Part shown: piece by piece, positions 45,746 to 58,900 of the stretch
How the letters are laid out: each line of letters starts with the position of its first letter
Position numbering within the stretch: position 1 is the first letter of the stretch
Assembly: GCA_051294375.1 (NCBI GenBank)
Contig: CM119265.1
Location: forward strand, 11,161,818-11,225,817
DNA: 64,000 nucleotides
Direction: 5' to 3'
Source of the DNA: Paraspadella gotoi
Taxonomy: Eukaryota > Chaetognatha
Notes under the pieces: model-generated
Seen by the model: the letters and a program-made list of their open reading frames with translations, nothing else
The model's database searches: none
What the model was told of the DNA's origin: nothing
Program-made: the position numbers and the translations under genes

Positions 45746-46869
45746 ATATTGGTTGTACCAATTTCATAATTTTTAAAAAAGATTTATATTTTATATTTTA
45801 TCAACTTTTAACGAGGAATCTGAATCTGTTCTCAGAATTAAAAAAAAACATTTTAAAATTTTGACATTATATAAGGGTAGTACTATATACAAAATAAGCT
45901 GACTGGGCGGGCTACTATATTTAAAAAAAAAACAAAAAAACTACAGATTAATATTTACTAATATGATAGTTTTTAAGATATAACTGCTAAATTTCGATTC
46001 CAAACTTTCACTTCACCCTAATGTATATTTTGGTTTTTTAATTTAAACTCTTTTCCACTCCTACAATTCCATCAAAAATTTATTTCCAGCTTAGTTGCAT
46101 ACTTTCCTACCTACACACAAAATTTCATCTGAATTTGTCAATCTAATTTTTAATAAACATAATAATTATGAGTAAATTTAAGTAAATATGACTTTTATTT
46201 TTTCCATTTTAACCTATTTCCACTTGCACGATTCCATTAAAACTTTATATCCAGCTCAATCACACACACACATCGTAACATCATACAAAATTTCAAGTCA
46301 ATTGCCCTATCCACTCATGAGCAATTGGCGTTCAAATAGTGAAATATTTTTTTTTTCCATTTAAACCAATTTCCACTCGCACAATTCCAGCGAAACTTCA
46401 TATCCATCTCAATCACAGTTTCCTACCAACACACAAAATTTCATACCAATCTATCCATACCATACCAATTGGAGTTTTTTGCTAGGGGGGGACAGACAGA
46501 CGGACGGACGGACGGATGGAAGGACATTATTTTTGCATATTTTATCATAATTTGAGATTCTGATATTATAATAATGATTTACCGACAATATTTTGGGGTG
46601 GGACCGACGGACCGACAAAGTGAATTATAGAGTCGGAATCTGCTGATAAGCAGTTCCGACTAAAAATAAGCATGACGATGCCAACGACGACGGTACAAAG
46701 AAGCAATAGCGAACATATTGCCCAAGACGGGTCTCAGCCGGTCTGGCGAGATAAAAATTTTATAATATGAATAATACTAATAATAATCATCACGTTTTCC
46801 CTTTAAAATCTATTAAAATTATGAAAGACGACTTTGTTGATAAATAATAGTTATTATAATAAGTAAGGT

Positions 46870-47105
46870 TTTGTGGATAAGGCGCTAAGTGGGCTGAAGA
46901 TGACTATCCGTAACTTCTATAACCACCTTTAGTAGCTATGGAACCGGTCCTGGGCTTGGAACCAGGCTTGAGGGTTCGCCACACCCCCAAGGCGGCTTAC
47001 GGCCGTCCTCACGCTTCCCGCAGGGTAGGTACTGGGTTGGGATTGAACCCGGTACCTAGTGGTCATGAGCTAATGGCTTTACTCAATGAGCCACCGGGTC
47101 AGGAC
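46870..47105 (-). mobile_element. tRNA-derived SINE
   Basis: Minus strand: CCGGTGGCTCATTGAGTAAA (A-box-like), GGGTTCAATCCCA (perfect B-box type), then a GC-rich body. Stands out from the AT-rich surroundings. Confidence 0.7.
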
Positions 47106-47189
47106 TGAAGGTGTCATGCTTATAGGCGGGGTGAACCTAGGCAATGCCCGACTACAGTTTTACATGAAAATTTTTTTTAATAATACTAA

Positions 47190-47447
47190 TTTGACTTTTT
47201 ATCACCAAAAATTCCCATTTTTATATAAGATGACTTTACAATCAGCGTTAAAAATTGTTAAACTCAATTTTAAGCACATCGATGATGAGAAGCTGTATAT
47301 TAATTTTCAGCTTCATACACACAAATTTAATCATAAAAAAGGCGATCTATAATTTGGAACGCCGAAAACAACGCCGACGACGACGCCACTTATGCGCAAA
47401 AGCGTTACAAGATCGTCGCAAACGCTAAGCGATTGCGACGATAAAAA
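47190..47447 (+). mobile_element. Hairpin-ended repeat family R3, copy 2
   Basis: Ends with hairpin TCGTCGCAAACGCT/AAGCGATTGCGACGA (47413-47441) and ATAAAAA. Confidence 0.7.
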
Positions 47448-47472
47448 TAACATAAATAACATTGGAAATAAA

Positions 47473-48210
47473 CAAGTTTGAGAAAACAATGTCGGATCTG
47501 CCCACGATCATTATCGGTAATTAATTAATTAATAAATAATTAATTATATAATTAATTAATAATTAATTTATTCAAGTTAATTATGCGATTATGCAATTAA
47601 TTTGATCCAAACTGTTTGTTTTGATTGATTAATTAACTGATTAATTAATTATTGATTAATTAACTGACTAATTGATTAATTAACTAATTAATTATTTGAT
47701 TAATTAATACATCTTGCATTTACATTTAAAATAAAAAGAAAAAGAAGAATAATCAATTAGTGAAATAATTTCTTTGTTTTTTTCATTTAAACTCATTTCC
47801 ATTCAAACAATTCCATCGAAACTTTATTTCCAGTTTAATCACACACTTTTCTACCCAAATACAAAATTTCATGAGTAATTGGTGTTCAAATAGTGAAATA
47901 TATTTTTTTGTTTTTTCCATTTAAAGTCATTTCCACTCAAACGATTCCATCGAAACTTCATATCCAGCTCAATCACACACTTCCCTACCCACACACAAAA
48001 TTTCATCCATCTAATCACGAGTAATTAATTGGTGTTTTTTGCTAAGGACGGACGGACAGACAGATGGACGGACGTTTTTTTTTGCATAATTTATCATAAT
48101 TCGATGTTTTGACATATAAGTGAATGCCCGACAAGATTGAGGGGGCGGACCGACGGACCGACAAAGTGAATTATAGAGTCGGGATCTGCTGAAAGCAGAT
48201 CCGACTAAAA
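47473..48210 (+). mobile_element. HINE-like element, copy E5 (~0.74 kb), inserted in R6
   Basis: Short copy with both termini. The flanks (TAACATTGGAAATAAA on the left, GGGGCAAAAACCAATATT on the right) are contiguous at 11223-11260. That shows precise insertion into an A run without a target duplication. Confidence 0.75.
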
Positions 48211-48766
48211 AAGGGGCAAAAACCAATATTAATTGAAAAGGAAGATGGGGACAGGAATGGAAGGAAATAACAAACTCAGTCAAAAATACTATGAATAAAA
48301 AAATATATATAAAAATATTATATTGGTTGTACCAATTTTATATAAATTTGGTATCTATTGTCATTCAATAATTTTGCAAAACTGAGAACATGTTATTAAA
48401 AATTATTTTAAGCACTTAAAAATATAAGATTTTCAATTTTTTATACCTAAAACATTAATGAAAGGCTCTATGCTCTTAATAATAGTGTTTTAGTTATTAT
48501 AAATTATAATAAATTATAAATAATAAATTATACAAAATTTATTAAGTGTTCCTTTTACCCAAGGGTGGGGTAAAACGGAACACTTTTCTATTTTTTTAAA
48601 AAATGCGACCCCTAGGGGCCGCAGGATAAAAATGAATACATTATCCTGTAGCGGGGACAATTTCCTAGATATATCACCAGAAAATCTTTTTTTAAAAATC
48701 AATTTACTATGCGAAAAATTTGATTACTTCCAAAAGTGTTCCGAATTACCCCGTAATACCCTATTT
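48205..48766 (+). repeat. Repeat family R6, copy 2
   Basis: Matches 11231-11766, including the GTGTTCC…GGAACAC hairpin, with a small insertion containing the palindrome TTGGTTGTACCAA. Confidence 0.75.
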
Positions 48767-48948
48767 GATGGCTGAATTTTAAGATATAGAGATATAAAAT
48801 AAAGCTTGAAAGATAGAGCGATTGGTCAAAGTCCCAATAAAATCGAACAAAGCGTTCTAAAGTTATGGGACGACAAAGTTGATTGGTACAAAAATCGAAA
48901 AAGAAGAAGGTTTCGTCAAAAAGAGTCAATGACTTTTCCTTTGTTAAC

Positions 48949-48983
48949 GCTGAAGAAGGCTTGTATGTAAGCCGAAACATGTA
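48949..48983 (+). ncRNA. Hammerhead-ribozyme-like motif H6 (GUA triplet)
   Basis: CTGAAGA, stem II GGCTT…AAGCC, GAAAC-AT-GTA. AACG before the core pairs perfectly with CGTT after it (stem I). GUA is an allowed cleavage triplet. Confidence 0.68.
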
Positions 48984-49604
48984 CGTTTTTACAAATAAAG
49001 TCGTTGTAGAAAAACATTAAAAACGTCTTCCAAATAGTTTTTCATATTTTTCACACACTTATGATCGAAATATCGAAAAAAGAATTATACTTTGTGTAGA
49101 CAACTTTTTACAAGCTACCTGAATTTGATCTTAAAAATAAAAAAATCCTAAAACAAATTTTAGCCTTTCCTATTTATAAATAAATATTAAAAAATTAATA
49201 TATATAGTATGGAGTAATAATAAAATTTTTTGTCTATTAAATTTTCGTTTGAGCTGAGTGAGGCTCCCCCTAATATAAACGTCAAGTAGTTTTCTAACTA
49301 ATAAATGTTATAAAAATAATATACAGTGAAAGAATTACGAGTTTAATCAAGTCTTTTCGTATCGCTACAGATTGACGTCCCTGTATTATTCCTTTCGGTT
49401 CGGATCAGGCTATGGTTCGTGAAATGACTAACTATGGCTAAAATTAACTTACTTGCATCCTTTTGTTAAGGATTTTGAGTTTCTAGATCTTCTGTAATGC
49501 TAGTCACAATCTACTATTTATGATTATTAATTTAATATTAAAGGTTTTATCATATTGAATGTAACTTTCGAAAAAAAGCAAAAATATTCAAATTTCTACA
49601 TCAG

Positions 49605-49936
49605 TCAAATTCCTTCTTCTTTAAGAAACCCGTGTTCTGAAGCAGGGTAAACATTTCGATCATCATTGAAATTGATATGAACGTATAGTTTATTTCGACC
49701 GAATTCATAGTCAATCCTCTCACTTTCGGGTTTCATTTGGTCGTCTTCCTTGTCGTCGCCGCTGTCATCTTCGCCGTCGGGTTCCTCCACTTCCTCCTCC
49801 TCATCCTCCTCGCTCTTCTCCCGGATCTTCCCCGTGGCGTCGGCCGTCCGCGGCACGATCTTGACGCCCTCCACCGTCAGCTCCTCGCTCTTCAAAAACT
49901 CTTCCAACGACGACTTTTTCTCAAAGTAGATGAAAC
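49605..49936 (-). CDS. Gene C last exon with acidic C-terminal tail
   Basis: Entered in phase 1 from the acceptor ctctctccag. It encodes GFIYFEKKSSLEEFLKSEEL, then VEGVKIVPRT. About 45 strongly acidic residues follow, then a short neutral end NKLYVHINFNDD…FLKEEGI. The stop is TGA at 49607-49605. Confidence 0.83.
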
Positions 49937-52900
49937 CTGGAGAGAGAAGGAGTTGAGAAAGCGGAATTTCGCGAAAGGAAATAGGATTCTCGCAGATAGA
50001 CATCAATCTTGTTAGTAATATTTAAATTAGCCTCCAATTTAGTAATTAACTTTCTTTCAAATTTTGTCTCTCTTAATTCTGTAAGTTCCAAAGTTTAATA
50101 TTTCATAGATTCCCAGGAACTTGGCGCCTATTTTGTAAACATTTTGTCTAAGTAGAATAAACAAAGGAAGAGAGACGAGAAGGAGGCCGAGATTTTAGTA
50201 CATTCCATTTTTAGATCTCAAGGGAGTAAGACGCAATATTTTAACAACTGTTTGATTTACTAATACAACTTTGGCAATCTACAATTATTTCAGGTAACTT
50301 CAAAAAATAAGACTAGTCAATCATGTACCACCTAGCTCTCTATCTGTCATCTATTGAGGGTCACAGGTCACGTTACCGACATGGTGGCCAGCGTTGTTCG
50401 CTTAACGGACAGCCTCGAAGTTATCTGTACGCGCGAATGTTTGTTTTTGTCCGAGTTAATAAGGGGGTAATATAAGATTTTTTTCTTTTCCCAATAAAAC
50501 GAAATGCATTGTAAAGTGAAGAAATTTTTTTCTTAAAACGTTTAGTATATTTTTTTTGTTTTTGTTTTAGCCTCTCTGACTTACGAACATGATTTATTGT
50601 TGATAACGATGAATTTTGGGATGTTCTTACTCGAAAACCAAAACAAATTTAGTTTTGTTTATTAACCGGTAATCTTTATAATTCGACGTTTGGGTTATTC
50701 AATATTATTATTATTCAATTCGCTCGATTCCTACATTAAAGATTTCATTCGGCATAATTTTTTTACTTTCGATATTTTTAATTTACACGGTTGAAACGGA
50801 CAATGTATTTGGGTAACAAAGATAGTAAGCACGGATGGTTACAAAGCATTTTAAATTGGGTCGAATGATATAAACGAGTTGAGATAGAATTTTTCCTTCC
50901 TTTGGGAGGGAGGGAAACTGCCACCATGTCGGTAACGTGACCTGTGACCCTCAATAGATGACAGATAGAGAGCTAGGTGGTACATGATTGACTAGTCTTA
51001 TTTTTTGAAGTTACCTGAAATAATTGTAGATTGCCAAAGTTGTATTAGTAAATCAAACAGTTGTTAAAATATTGCGTCTTACTCCCTTGAGATCTAAAAA
51101 TGGAATGTACTAAAATCTCGGCCTCCCTCTTGTCTCTCTTCCTTTGTTTATTCTACTTAGACAAAATGTTTACAAAATAGGCGCCGAGTTCCTGGGAATC
51201 TATGAAATATTAAACTTTGGAACTTACAGAATTAAGAGAGACAAAATTTGAAAGAAAGTTAATTACTAAATTGGAGGATAATTAAAATATTACTAACCAA
51301 ATTTTTTTATTTCTTCTCGCGTTTATATTTTTATATTCCAGCCGAGTGAAAAGAAAAGAAAAGAATAACAGAAAAAAACAATCAAAAAACAGTGGGATGA
51401 TCACCCGCATCGGGGGTCGCGAGTCTGACGAAAAAGACTGTGCCGAACTTCTTCTCGCATGTCGTCTTGAGTTTCAGTCGCGTCATGTCGGTTGACGGAT
51501 GATCCGTCTCTTCAGTAGAAGTCAGAGAGAACCCGCCCTTTTTAAAGATCGAGTCGCCTACCGCGATCTCCCACTAGAAAAAAATGGGAAGATTTTGAAA
51601 GTTAGCTTTTTACTTATAGATAACAAGAAAATAATAATTATTTTTAGCCGGATTTGCTTACAGCAGATTCCGGCTCTATAATTCACTTTGTCGGTCCGTC
51701 TGTCGGCCCCCCTATTTTGTCGGGCATTCACTTATATCATATAAAAACATCAAATTAAAATAAATTATGCAAAAAAAATTATGTCCGTCTGTCCCACCTT
51801 AGCAAAAAACAACAATTACTCGTGATTTGATGGATGGATTGGAATGAAATTTTGTGTGTGGGTAAGAAAGTGTGTGATTGAATGATGGAATCGTCCAAGT
51901 GGAAATGAGTTAAAATAAAAAAAACAAACAATCTATTTCACTATGCTTTTTTATTTTTATATTAAATGTAAATTCAAGCTGCATTAATTAATTATTAAAA
52001 AATAAGTAATTAATTATTAACTATTTGTAATTAATTAATTTTGTGATCGAGATTGTTGTTTTGTGATTGAGAGGCGAGACAAAGTAGAAAACGATTTTGA
52101 TACGAATAAAAAAAAATAATTAAATTAATTATCTGATTAGCTGCTTACCTCTAATTATCGTGGTCAGATCCGGCATTGTTTGCTCAAACTTGTTTTAATA
52201 CAAAAGGCTTCATATTATAAATTGAAGTACTATGGCAACGGGGGGACATGTGTGATGCCTGTGATGAGGCATCTCCCGACAGCTGGCGCTCAGGGCTTTG
52301 GACCTGCAGTGACCACCCCATGTCATTGGGGTGTTTATGCCGACACCATCACACTTTAACCAGCGTGACCGTGAGGGGATTGAACCCGGAACTCACTGTT
52401 GGTGAACGAGTACTTAGCTGTCCAATCCAATGGGACGAGTTGAGTTTCACCAAGCTATACAGAAATTTAAGATTCACCACACATGCCCCCCCCAAGACAG
52501 CACACTGGGGTCCTCAAGCCCGGAGTGACTGTCTTGAGAGTAGATGGGCTCATTGCCATAGAGAGCGAGCGAGCGAGCAGTAGGGCATAGGCGTGGGATG
52601 CATACCCTTAAGCGACAGTATGCAGCGGTTGCGTGTTCGATAGTAGGGCTTACCACTTATGGCAATGGGGGGACATGTACATGGTGACAATTTTACAAGC
52701 GCCAGTAGAAATACGCTGTCATTTGCAAACCAGGGTTGGCATTAAAAAACCCACCCAAAAAAAAAACAGCTAAAAAAACCTAAAAAAACTCACGAAAAAG
52801 TGGGTTTTTTGGGGTTTTTTTTTATATTTTTTTTAAAATTACTTAAATTTTTTAATATGAAACATTAAATTGTTGAAGCAAAAATCTAAATCATATAAGA

Positions 52901-55900
52901 TCTATCATTTTTACAAAGCTTAATATATAATTTAATGAAAATGCAGGAAAATAATATATTGACGTCAGGAAAAAATCTTAACTTAATTAAACACCTTAAT
53001 ATTTTATTAACTCAAATATTGTATTCGAACATCAAAATTTATTTTTAGCCCAAAAGACAAGTTAGTTCGGCAAAAACATGTACTAAAGATGTACTTCAAT
53101 TTTTAATGTATTAGTAATTTATATAAATGTTTATGATGCATATTTATATCAAATTATTTTGAGTATTTAATTACCATTTTCTAATAAGATTAAGTTTATG
53201 CACTTTTTTCATAACAGGTTTTATTCAGAAAATATAATATTTATATTTATTACATTTTTGTTTACCATAAAAGATATTAATTAATTAATACTATTATTAA
53301 ATATTATCAGTATATTTTTATCAGTAATCACTTAAAAAGTATAAATATTTTAAATTTGTATATTAAAAAGTATTAATATGACAGTCTGCTATCTATAAAA
53401 AACCCAAAAAAACCCAGTTGCAAACCAGTGGTTATTTCATTGATTTTAAAAATTAGTTTAGTAGAAAATACTAAAACCAAATGTGTTATTGATCAGTTAA
53501 GATATTCCTTGACAATGAGTGGAGAAAGTTGGCTTTTCAAATCGGGTTTCATTTTCCAACTCACTGTTTTTAAATTCAATTTTTTGCTACTTTTAATAAA
53601 AAAATTATGTCCATTTTTGTCCATTTTGACTTTTGTCTTAAGATTTTTAAATATACTAGTCAAAAATTTACTTTATTACAATTTTTTAAACGAAAATACT
53701 TCAAAATGTCCACAAATCTAATCAAATATTCCATTTCAACGGTGCTTCTAAAAAATTCTAAAAAATTAGGGCAAAAATTTAATAGTTTTTAAGTCAACTT
53801 TTAATTTGTGAGGATTTGTGAGGTGCGTTTTATTTGAACTAAAAACTCGAATAGAAAGGAAAGAAAGAATAGAAAGGAAAGAAAGAATAGAAAGGAAAGA
53901 AAGGAAAGAAAGAAAAGAAAGAAAAGAAAGAAAAGAAAGAATAGAAAGGAATGAAAGAATAGAAAGGAAAGAAAGAATAGAAAGGAAAGAAAGAATAGAA
54001 AGGGGAAAAAAAGAAAATTAATTTATAAACAGAAAGAAAAATTCTATTGTGTGATTGTCAATTTACAGTTACAGTTTCTGAAAAAAAAGGGAAAAAAAAA
54101 GGGAAAAAAAATATTTTTCATTGTCAAAAGAATAAATATAAAACAGTAAAATAACTTATTTTCGAGTTTAATTTTTAGCAAGTGCTAAGACTGGAGTAAC
54201 ATTATTGAAGGTACTTTTGTTTTACTTTAAGCACGCATAAGCGAGCAGTTTGATCGAATGCGACCTCTCTTAACACTGACAGCATTCCCAGACAAAAGAC
54301 AAAGTGAAACTTGAATCAGACTGACGAAGTGAAGTAAAGATTAAAGTGAAATAAAAACCCGATGTTACGATAGCAAAATTATAACATGCATGAATGCGAT
54401 GCCTAATTTTACGAGTTCAATCCCAATTCAATCTTTTTTTTAATAAAAACACACACAGAGAGAGAGAGAGTGAGAGAAAAAGAAAGAAATCAAATGGCAG
54501 CAGCAGAAGCAGCAGGAGAAAAGAGAGAGCCCCTGCAGAGCCAGCTGCAGACTTAAAAGGCAGCAGCAAAAGCAGCAGGAGAAAATAGAAAAAAAGAATA
54601 AGCCCCTGCAGAGCCCGCTGCAGACTCGTTTTTTTCCCTATGATTATGAATCAGTGATAAAACGTAAACAAAACATATTTAATAACTGTCCAGACTCAAT
54701 TTTAAGCACATCGATGATGAGAAGCTGTATATAAATTTTCAGCTTCATAAACCCAAATTTAATCATAAAAAAGGCGATCTATAATTTGGAACGCCGACGA
54801 CGACGACGCCACTTATGCGCAAAAGTGTTACAATATCGTCGCAAACGCTTAGCGATTGCGACGATAAAAAATAGTGGAAAAAATGGAAAAAAAATTTTAA
54901 AATATAGCTTGCCGTTTTTTTGCCTAAACTAAAAAACGCGATTTATCTGACGAGCAATTTAATCTTTAAAAGTTGCCCTTACCATGAAAAATCGTTTTAG
55001 TTTCATCTTAATTAGGGCAGATACCATAATTAGAATGATTAAGGTAAAAGAAATTATGTCTTACCGTACTTTGAAAGCATAGAAATTCACCCAGTGAGTT
55101 CGATGTTATAAGGAGAAAATAACTATAGCCCAACTTTTTTTTAAATAAAGCGTGTTTTATATTAATCAGTGGAAACAAAAGAAATAATAGTTACATAAGT
55201 TTTAATTTTATTGTTATCCATTGTATTAATCCTTTCCGCTTCGTTGAGTTTAGAAATTTGAACAAAGTTTGAAAAATAATTTCATCAACGATTTTATTTA
55301 TGTACGGACATGTTTCGACTCTTTATTTTTCGAGTCTTCAATAAAGAGTCGAAACATGTCCGTACATAATAAAAATCGTTGATGAAATTTTTCAAACTTT
55401 GTTCAAATTTTATTGTTGAAAATACCCGAATAGAAATCACTGTCCTTGGTTTTATTAAGAGTGTCATAAGTGAATTATTTAAAATTTTAAATCTTTTTTC
55501 AAAATATATGACCTGTTTAAATTATTAAAACAAAATATTATTATTTATGTAAGTATCATGAAATAGCCTATCACAATTTGATAAAAATCATAAATTTACT
55601 CTCCAGCTATTGATTTTTAAAAAGATGCCTCATTTTTTAGTATCCTAATTAAATTAAAGCTGGGTCAGTTAAATTTTATACTACAGTATTCGTAGGTACG
55701 TCATTCTCTTTAGATTTGAAAGAGCTTCCAAAAAATAATAATATTATTATTTTATTTCGAATTTCTTCAGAAAACTTACTGAAAGTAAGAAAAAAATTAA
55801 ATATAAAAAAAGTGAGTTTAAAAATTAGAGACGATTTTCAAATCCATCTTCCTGCTATCATTGCTGAGGCATATCAAAGTCGATTCTGATAAAATTTGCA

Positions 55901-58900
55901 TATATAATTAGTTTGGGTTTTTACTATTAAATTCCTATTTAACACTGAAAAAATCTTTATGGGTTTCCAAATAACAGCGTTTTTCTACCGGCGATTGCAA
56001 AATTGTCACCATGTATGATGCCTGGGGTGTGAGGCATCTCCCGACAGCTGGCGCTCAGGGCTTTGGATCTGCAGTGACCACCCCATGTCACTGGCGTGTT
56101 TATGCCGACACCATCACACTAATCAGCGTGACCATGAGGGGAATGAACCAATCCAATGGGACGAGCTGAGTTTCACCAAGCTATACGGGAGGCGATTTTT
56201 TTGTGACCAGAACACGTTCCGAGAAAACTATTGAATTGATTTGAATGAAATTTGGTATGAACGATCCCTATGTGAATACAAATATTGAGGCGAATTTCAA
56301 TATTTGACTCCTGAGCCGAGATATGGGGCCCGTTAGGGGTCACCCATATAAATATATATATAATATATATATAATATATTATATATTAATTAGCAAAAAA
56401 ATTATTAATTTTAGTTTTAAAAAATATTTTTATGTTTAAGACATTGATGAGCCTGATTCTACAAAAAAGTTATAAAAATTAAAACAAATTTTTAGCCTTT
56501 TTTGGCCCCCAAGGGCCCTGTATCTCTCGTCAGGGGTTGAATATTAAAATTCGCCTCGATAGTTCCATTTATATCGTCATTACAACAATGTAAAATTTCA
56601 TGAAATTCTAACGGGTAGTTTGGTGGGAACAGATTCTGGTCACAAAAAAGGGGTACCTCATTTTATAATATGAAGCCTTCTGTATATCACAACCTTGAGG
56701 GTGCACTTTCCATCCCTGATGGAAAAAGAGTTTGGTCTGACGATGAAAGTCTTCAATGATTGTTTGTCAGCAAAGTGAAGATAAGTTCTTGGCTCGCGCC
56801 GGCGCGGGCCTTTGGGAAAGTATTCCACATTGATGATGTTTTCTTGACGGAGAAATATTCTGTAAATGAGAAAAATCTTAACGACAAAATTAGCGCCAAG
56901 GAATATCGTCCAGGACATGATACATTTAATTAGCATCAAATACAGAAGGCTTCATATTATAAAATGAGGAACCCCTTTTTTGTGACCAGAACTCGTTCCT
57001 AGAAAACTACTGGACCAAATTTATTGAAATTTGGAATGAACGATCCCTATGTGAATACTAATATAACTATCGAGGCGAATTTCAATATTTGACCGCTGAG
57101 CCGAGATATGGGCCCCCCGGGGGTCACCCATGGGGGTAAAAAAATGGTCAAAAATTTTTTTTAAATTTTTTTTATTATTTTTGTTTTGAACAGTTGGACA
57201 GACGTTTACTCTTCCACAAAAACATATTTATTACCTCAGAAATATTAATTTACCTTAATTTTTAGCTTCATGAACATCAGCAGTTAAAGTCAGATTTGGA
57301 ATAATTTGGGAAAATTTGAAGTAAAACGATGAACCATGCATCTTCAACCATGCTTAATTATTACAAATTTATCAATTTCAGTTCTAAAATGTTTTTTTCT
57401 TATGTTTAAAACGTCATTGCACCTGATGCTACTAAAAAATTTTGAAAAATAAAATAAAAATTTTTAGCATTTTTTGGCCCCCAAGGGGTCCACCCCCAGG
57501 GCCCTGTATCTCTTGTCAGGGGTTGAATATCAAAATTCGCCTTGGTAGTTCCATTTATTTAGTCATTAGCACTCTAAATGTTAAATTTCATTAAATTCGA
57601 TTGGGTAGTTTGGTGGGAACAGATTCTGGTCACAAAAAAGGGGTACCACATTTTATAATATGAAGCCATCTGTAATCTGTATGCTTTCCAAGCGCGATTC
57701 ATCTATTCTCACTTTTGCAATTCCTCCAAGGTAACGTCGTCCGGAAACCCGCTTAGCTGAAGAGGCCAACTCTTGAACTTTTTTGTCAGTGTGTAGGAAA
57801 GGCAGGCGGTGCCCAAGGTGATCCGTGGCTTCTCAGCCAAAACTTTACGGCCGACCTGATAATCCATCCAAACAAATGCCACCCGGTTTCGCATCCACGT
57901 CACCTGAAAAAAAAATTAGAAAATGCCAGTTCTACACGGATTTCAAATCGGAGTTTAATGAAAAGATGTTATTGCTCACTCAATATGGTTGATACTTAAT
58001 CATTTCATTAGTTAGAAAATTCCCTGATGTTTATGTTTCTAAATAACAAATTGAGAATAATTGGTTCGTTTGTCTTCCAGCAGCTTTTTTTGCTGCATTT
58101 TTCCCTCTTATTTGATAATTCAAATTCATTGTGAAAAAAATTGAGACGAATAATTTCTTTTATATTCATTTGGGGATGTGCATCGTTTCTAAAACTATTT
58201 AGTAATTTTAAATGATATTGGTACCGATCGATAGGAAATTCAAAATATTATCTACATACAAAATTTCATCAAAATCGGATAATCCGTTCAAAAGTTATGG
58301 CAAAAAAACAATCTCGAAAATCGCGCTTCAAATCGATCAACTTTCACTTAAAATCGAACTCGTTTTGATCCAATAAGGATTTGAACTACGCGTTAGACTA
58401 AGCTTTAAATCGGTAATCGAGATTAGGCGCAATCCGGGCCTCGTAAGAAGTAATTGAAGAAGCGAAACAAGGAAAAGAGGTAATCATTAGAAAGGTAAAT
58501 GAATAAAATAATAAAATTATAACAAATATGTAGATAAATCATAAGAGAACAAAACAAGTTATCAATGAAAAGTATAGCGAGTGATTCGCCAGGAAAATTA
58601 CTATTTAACTAACGTCAATTTAAATTTATATCGTTAATTTAAGATCAGAGAATTCACTATCGTACTTCACGATTAATTTTTCATTTTTGAATCTTTCAAT
58701 TTGACGAAAATTGATTTGACTATGATAACATAAAACTATGATTAAAAAAATGATTGATTATGACAAATTGATGAAATGAATAAATATTATAACTAATAAC
58801 GATGACGATGGTTTAATATTTAAAATTTGTCATATCTGAATCCTTATTTATTTATAAATAAGTTGAGCAAACAATATCGGATTTGCCTACAATAATTAGT

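Larger units (their letters stand above)
44450..46667 (+). mobile_element. HINE-like element, copy E4 (~2.2 kb), with nested insertions
   Basis: Starts AAGTTTGAGCAAACAATGTC and ends GATAAGCAGTTCCGACTAAAAA. The interior includes hammerhead motif H5, the second 210-bp repeat and terminal modules with the CGGA repeat. Confidence 0.65.

Noticed and set aside
50920-50945. GCCACCATG start context on the plus strand
   Set aside because: The frame stops after four codons, and the sequence belongs to an inverted-repeat arm.
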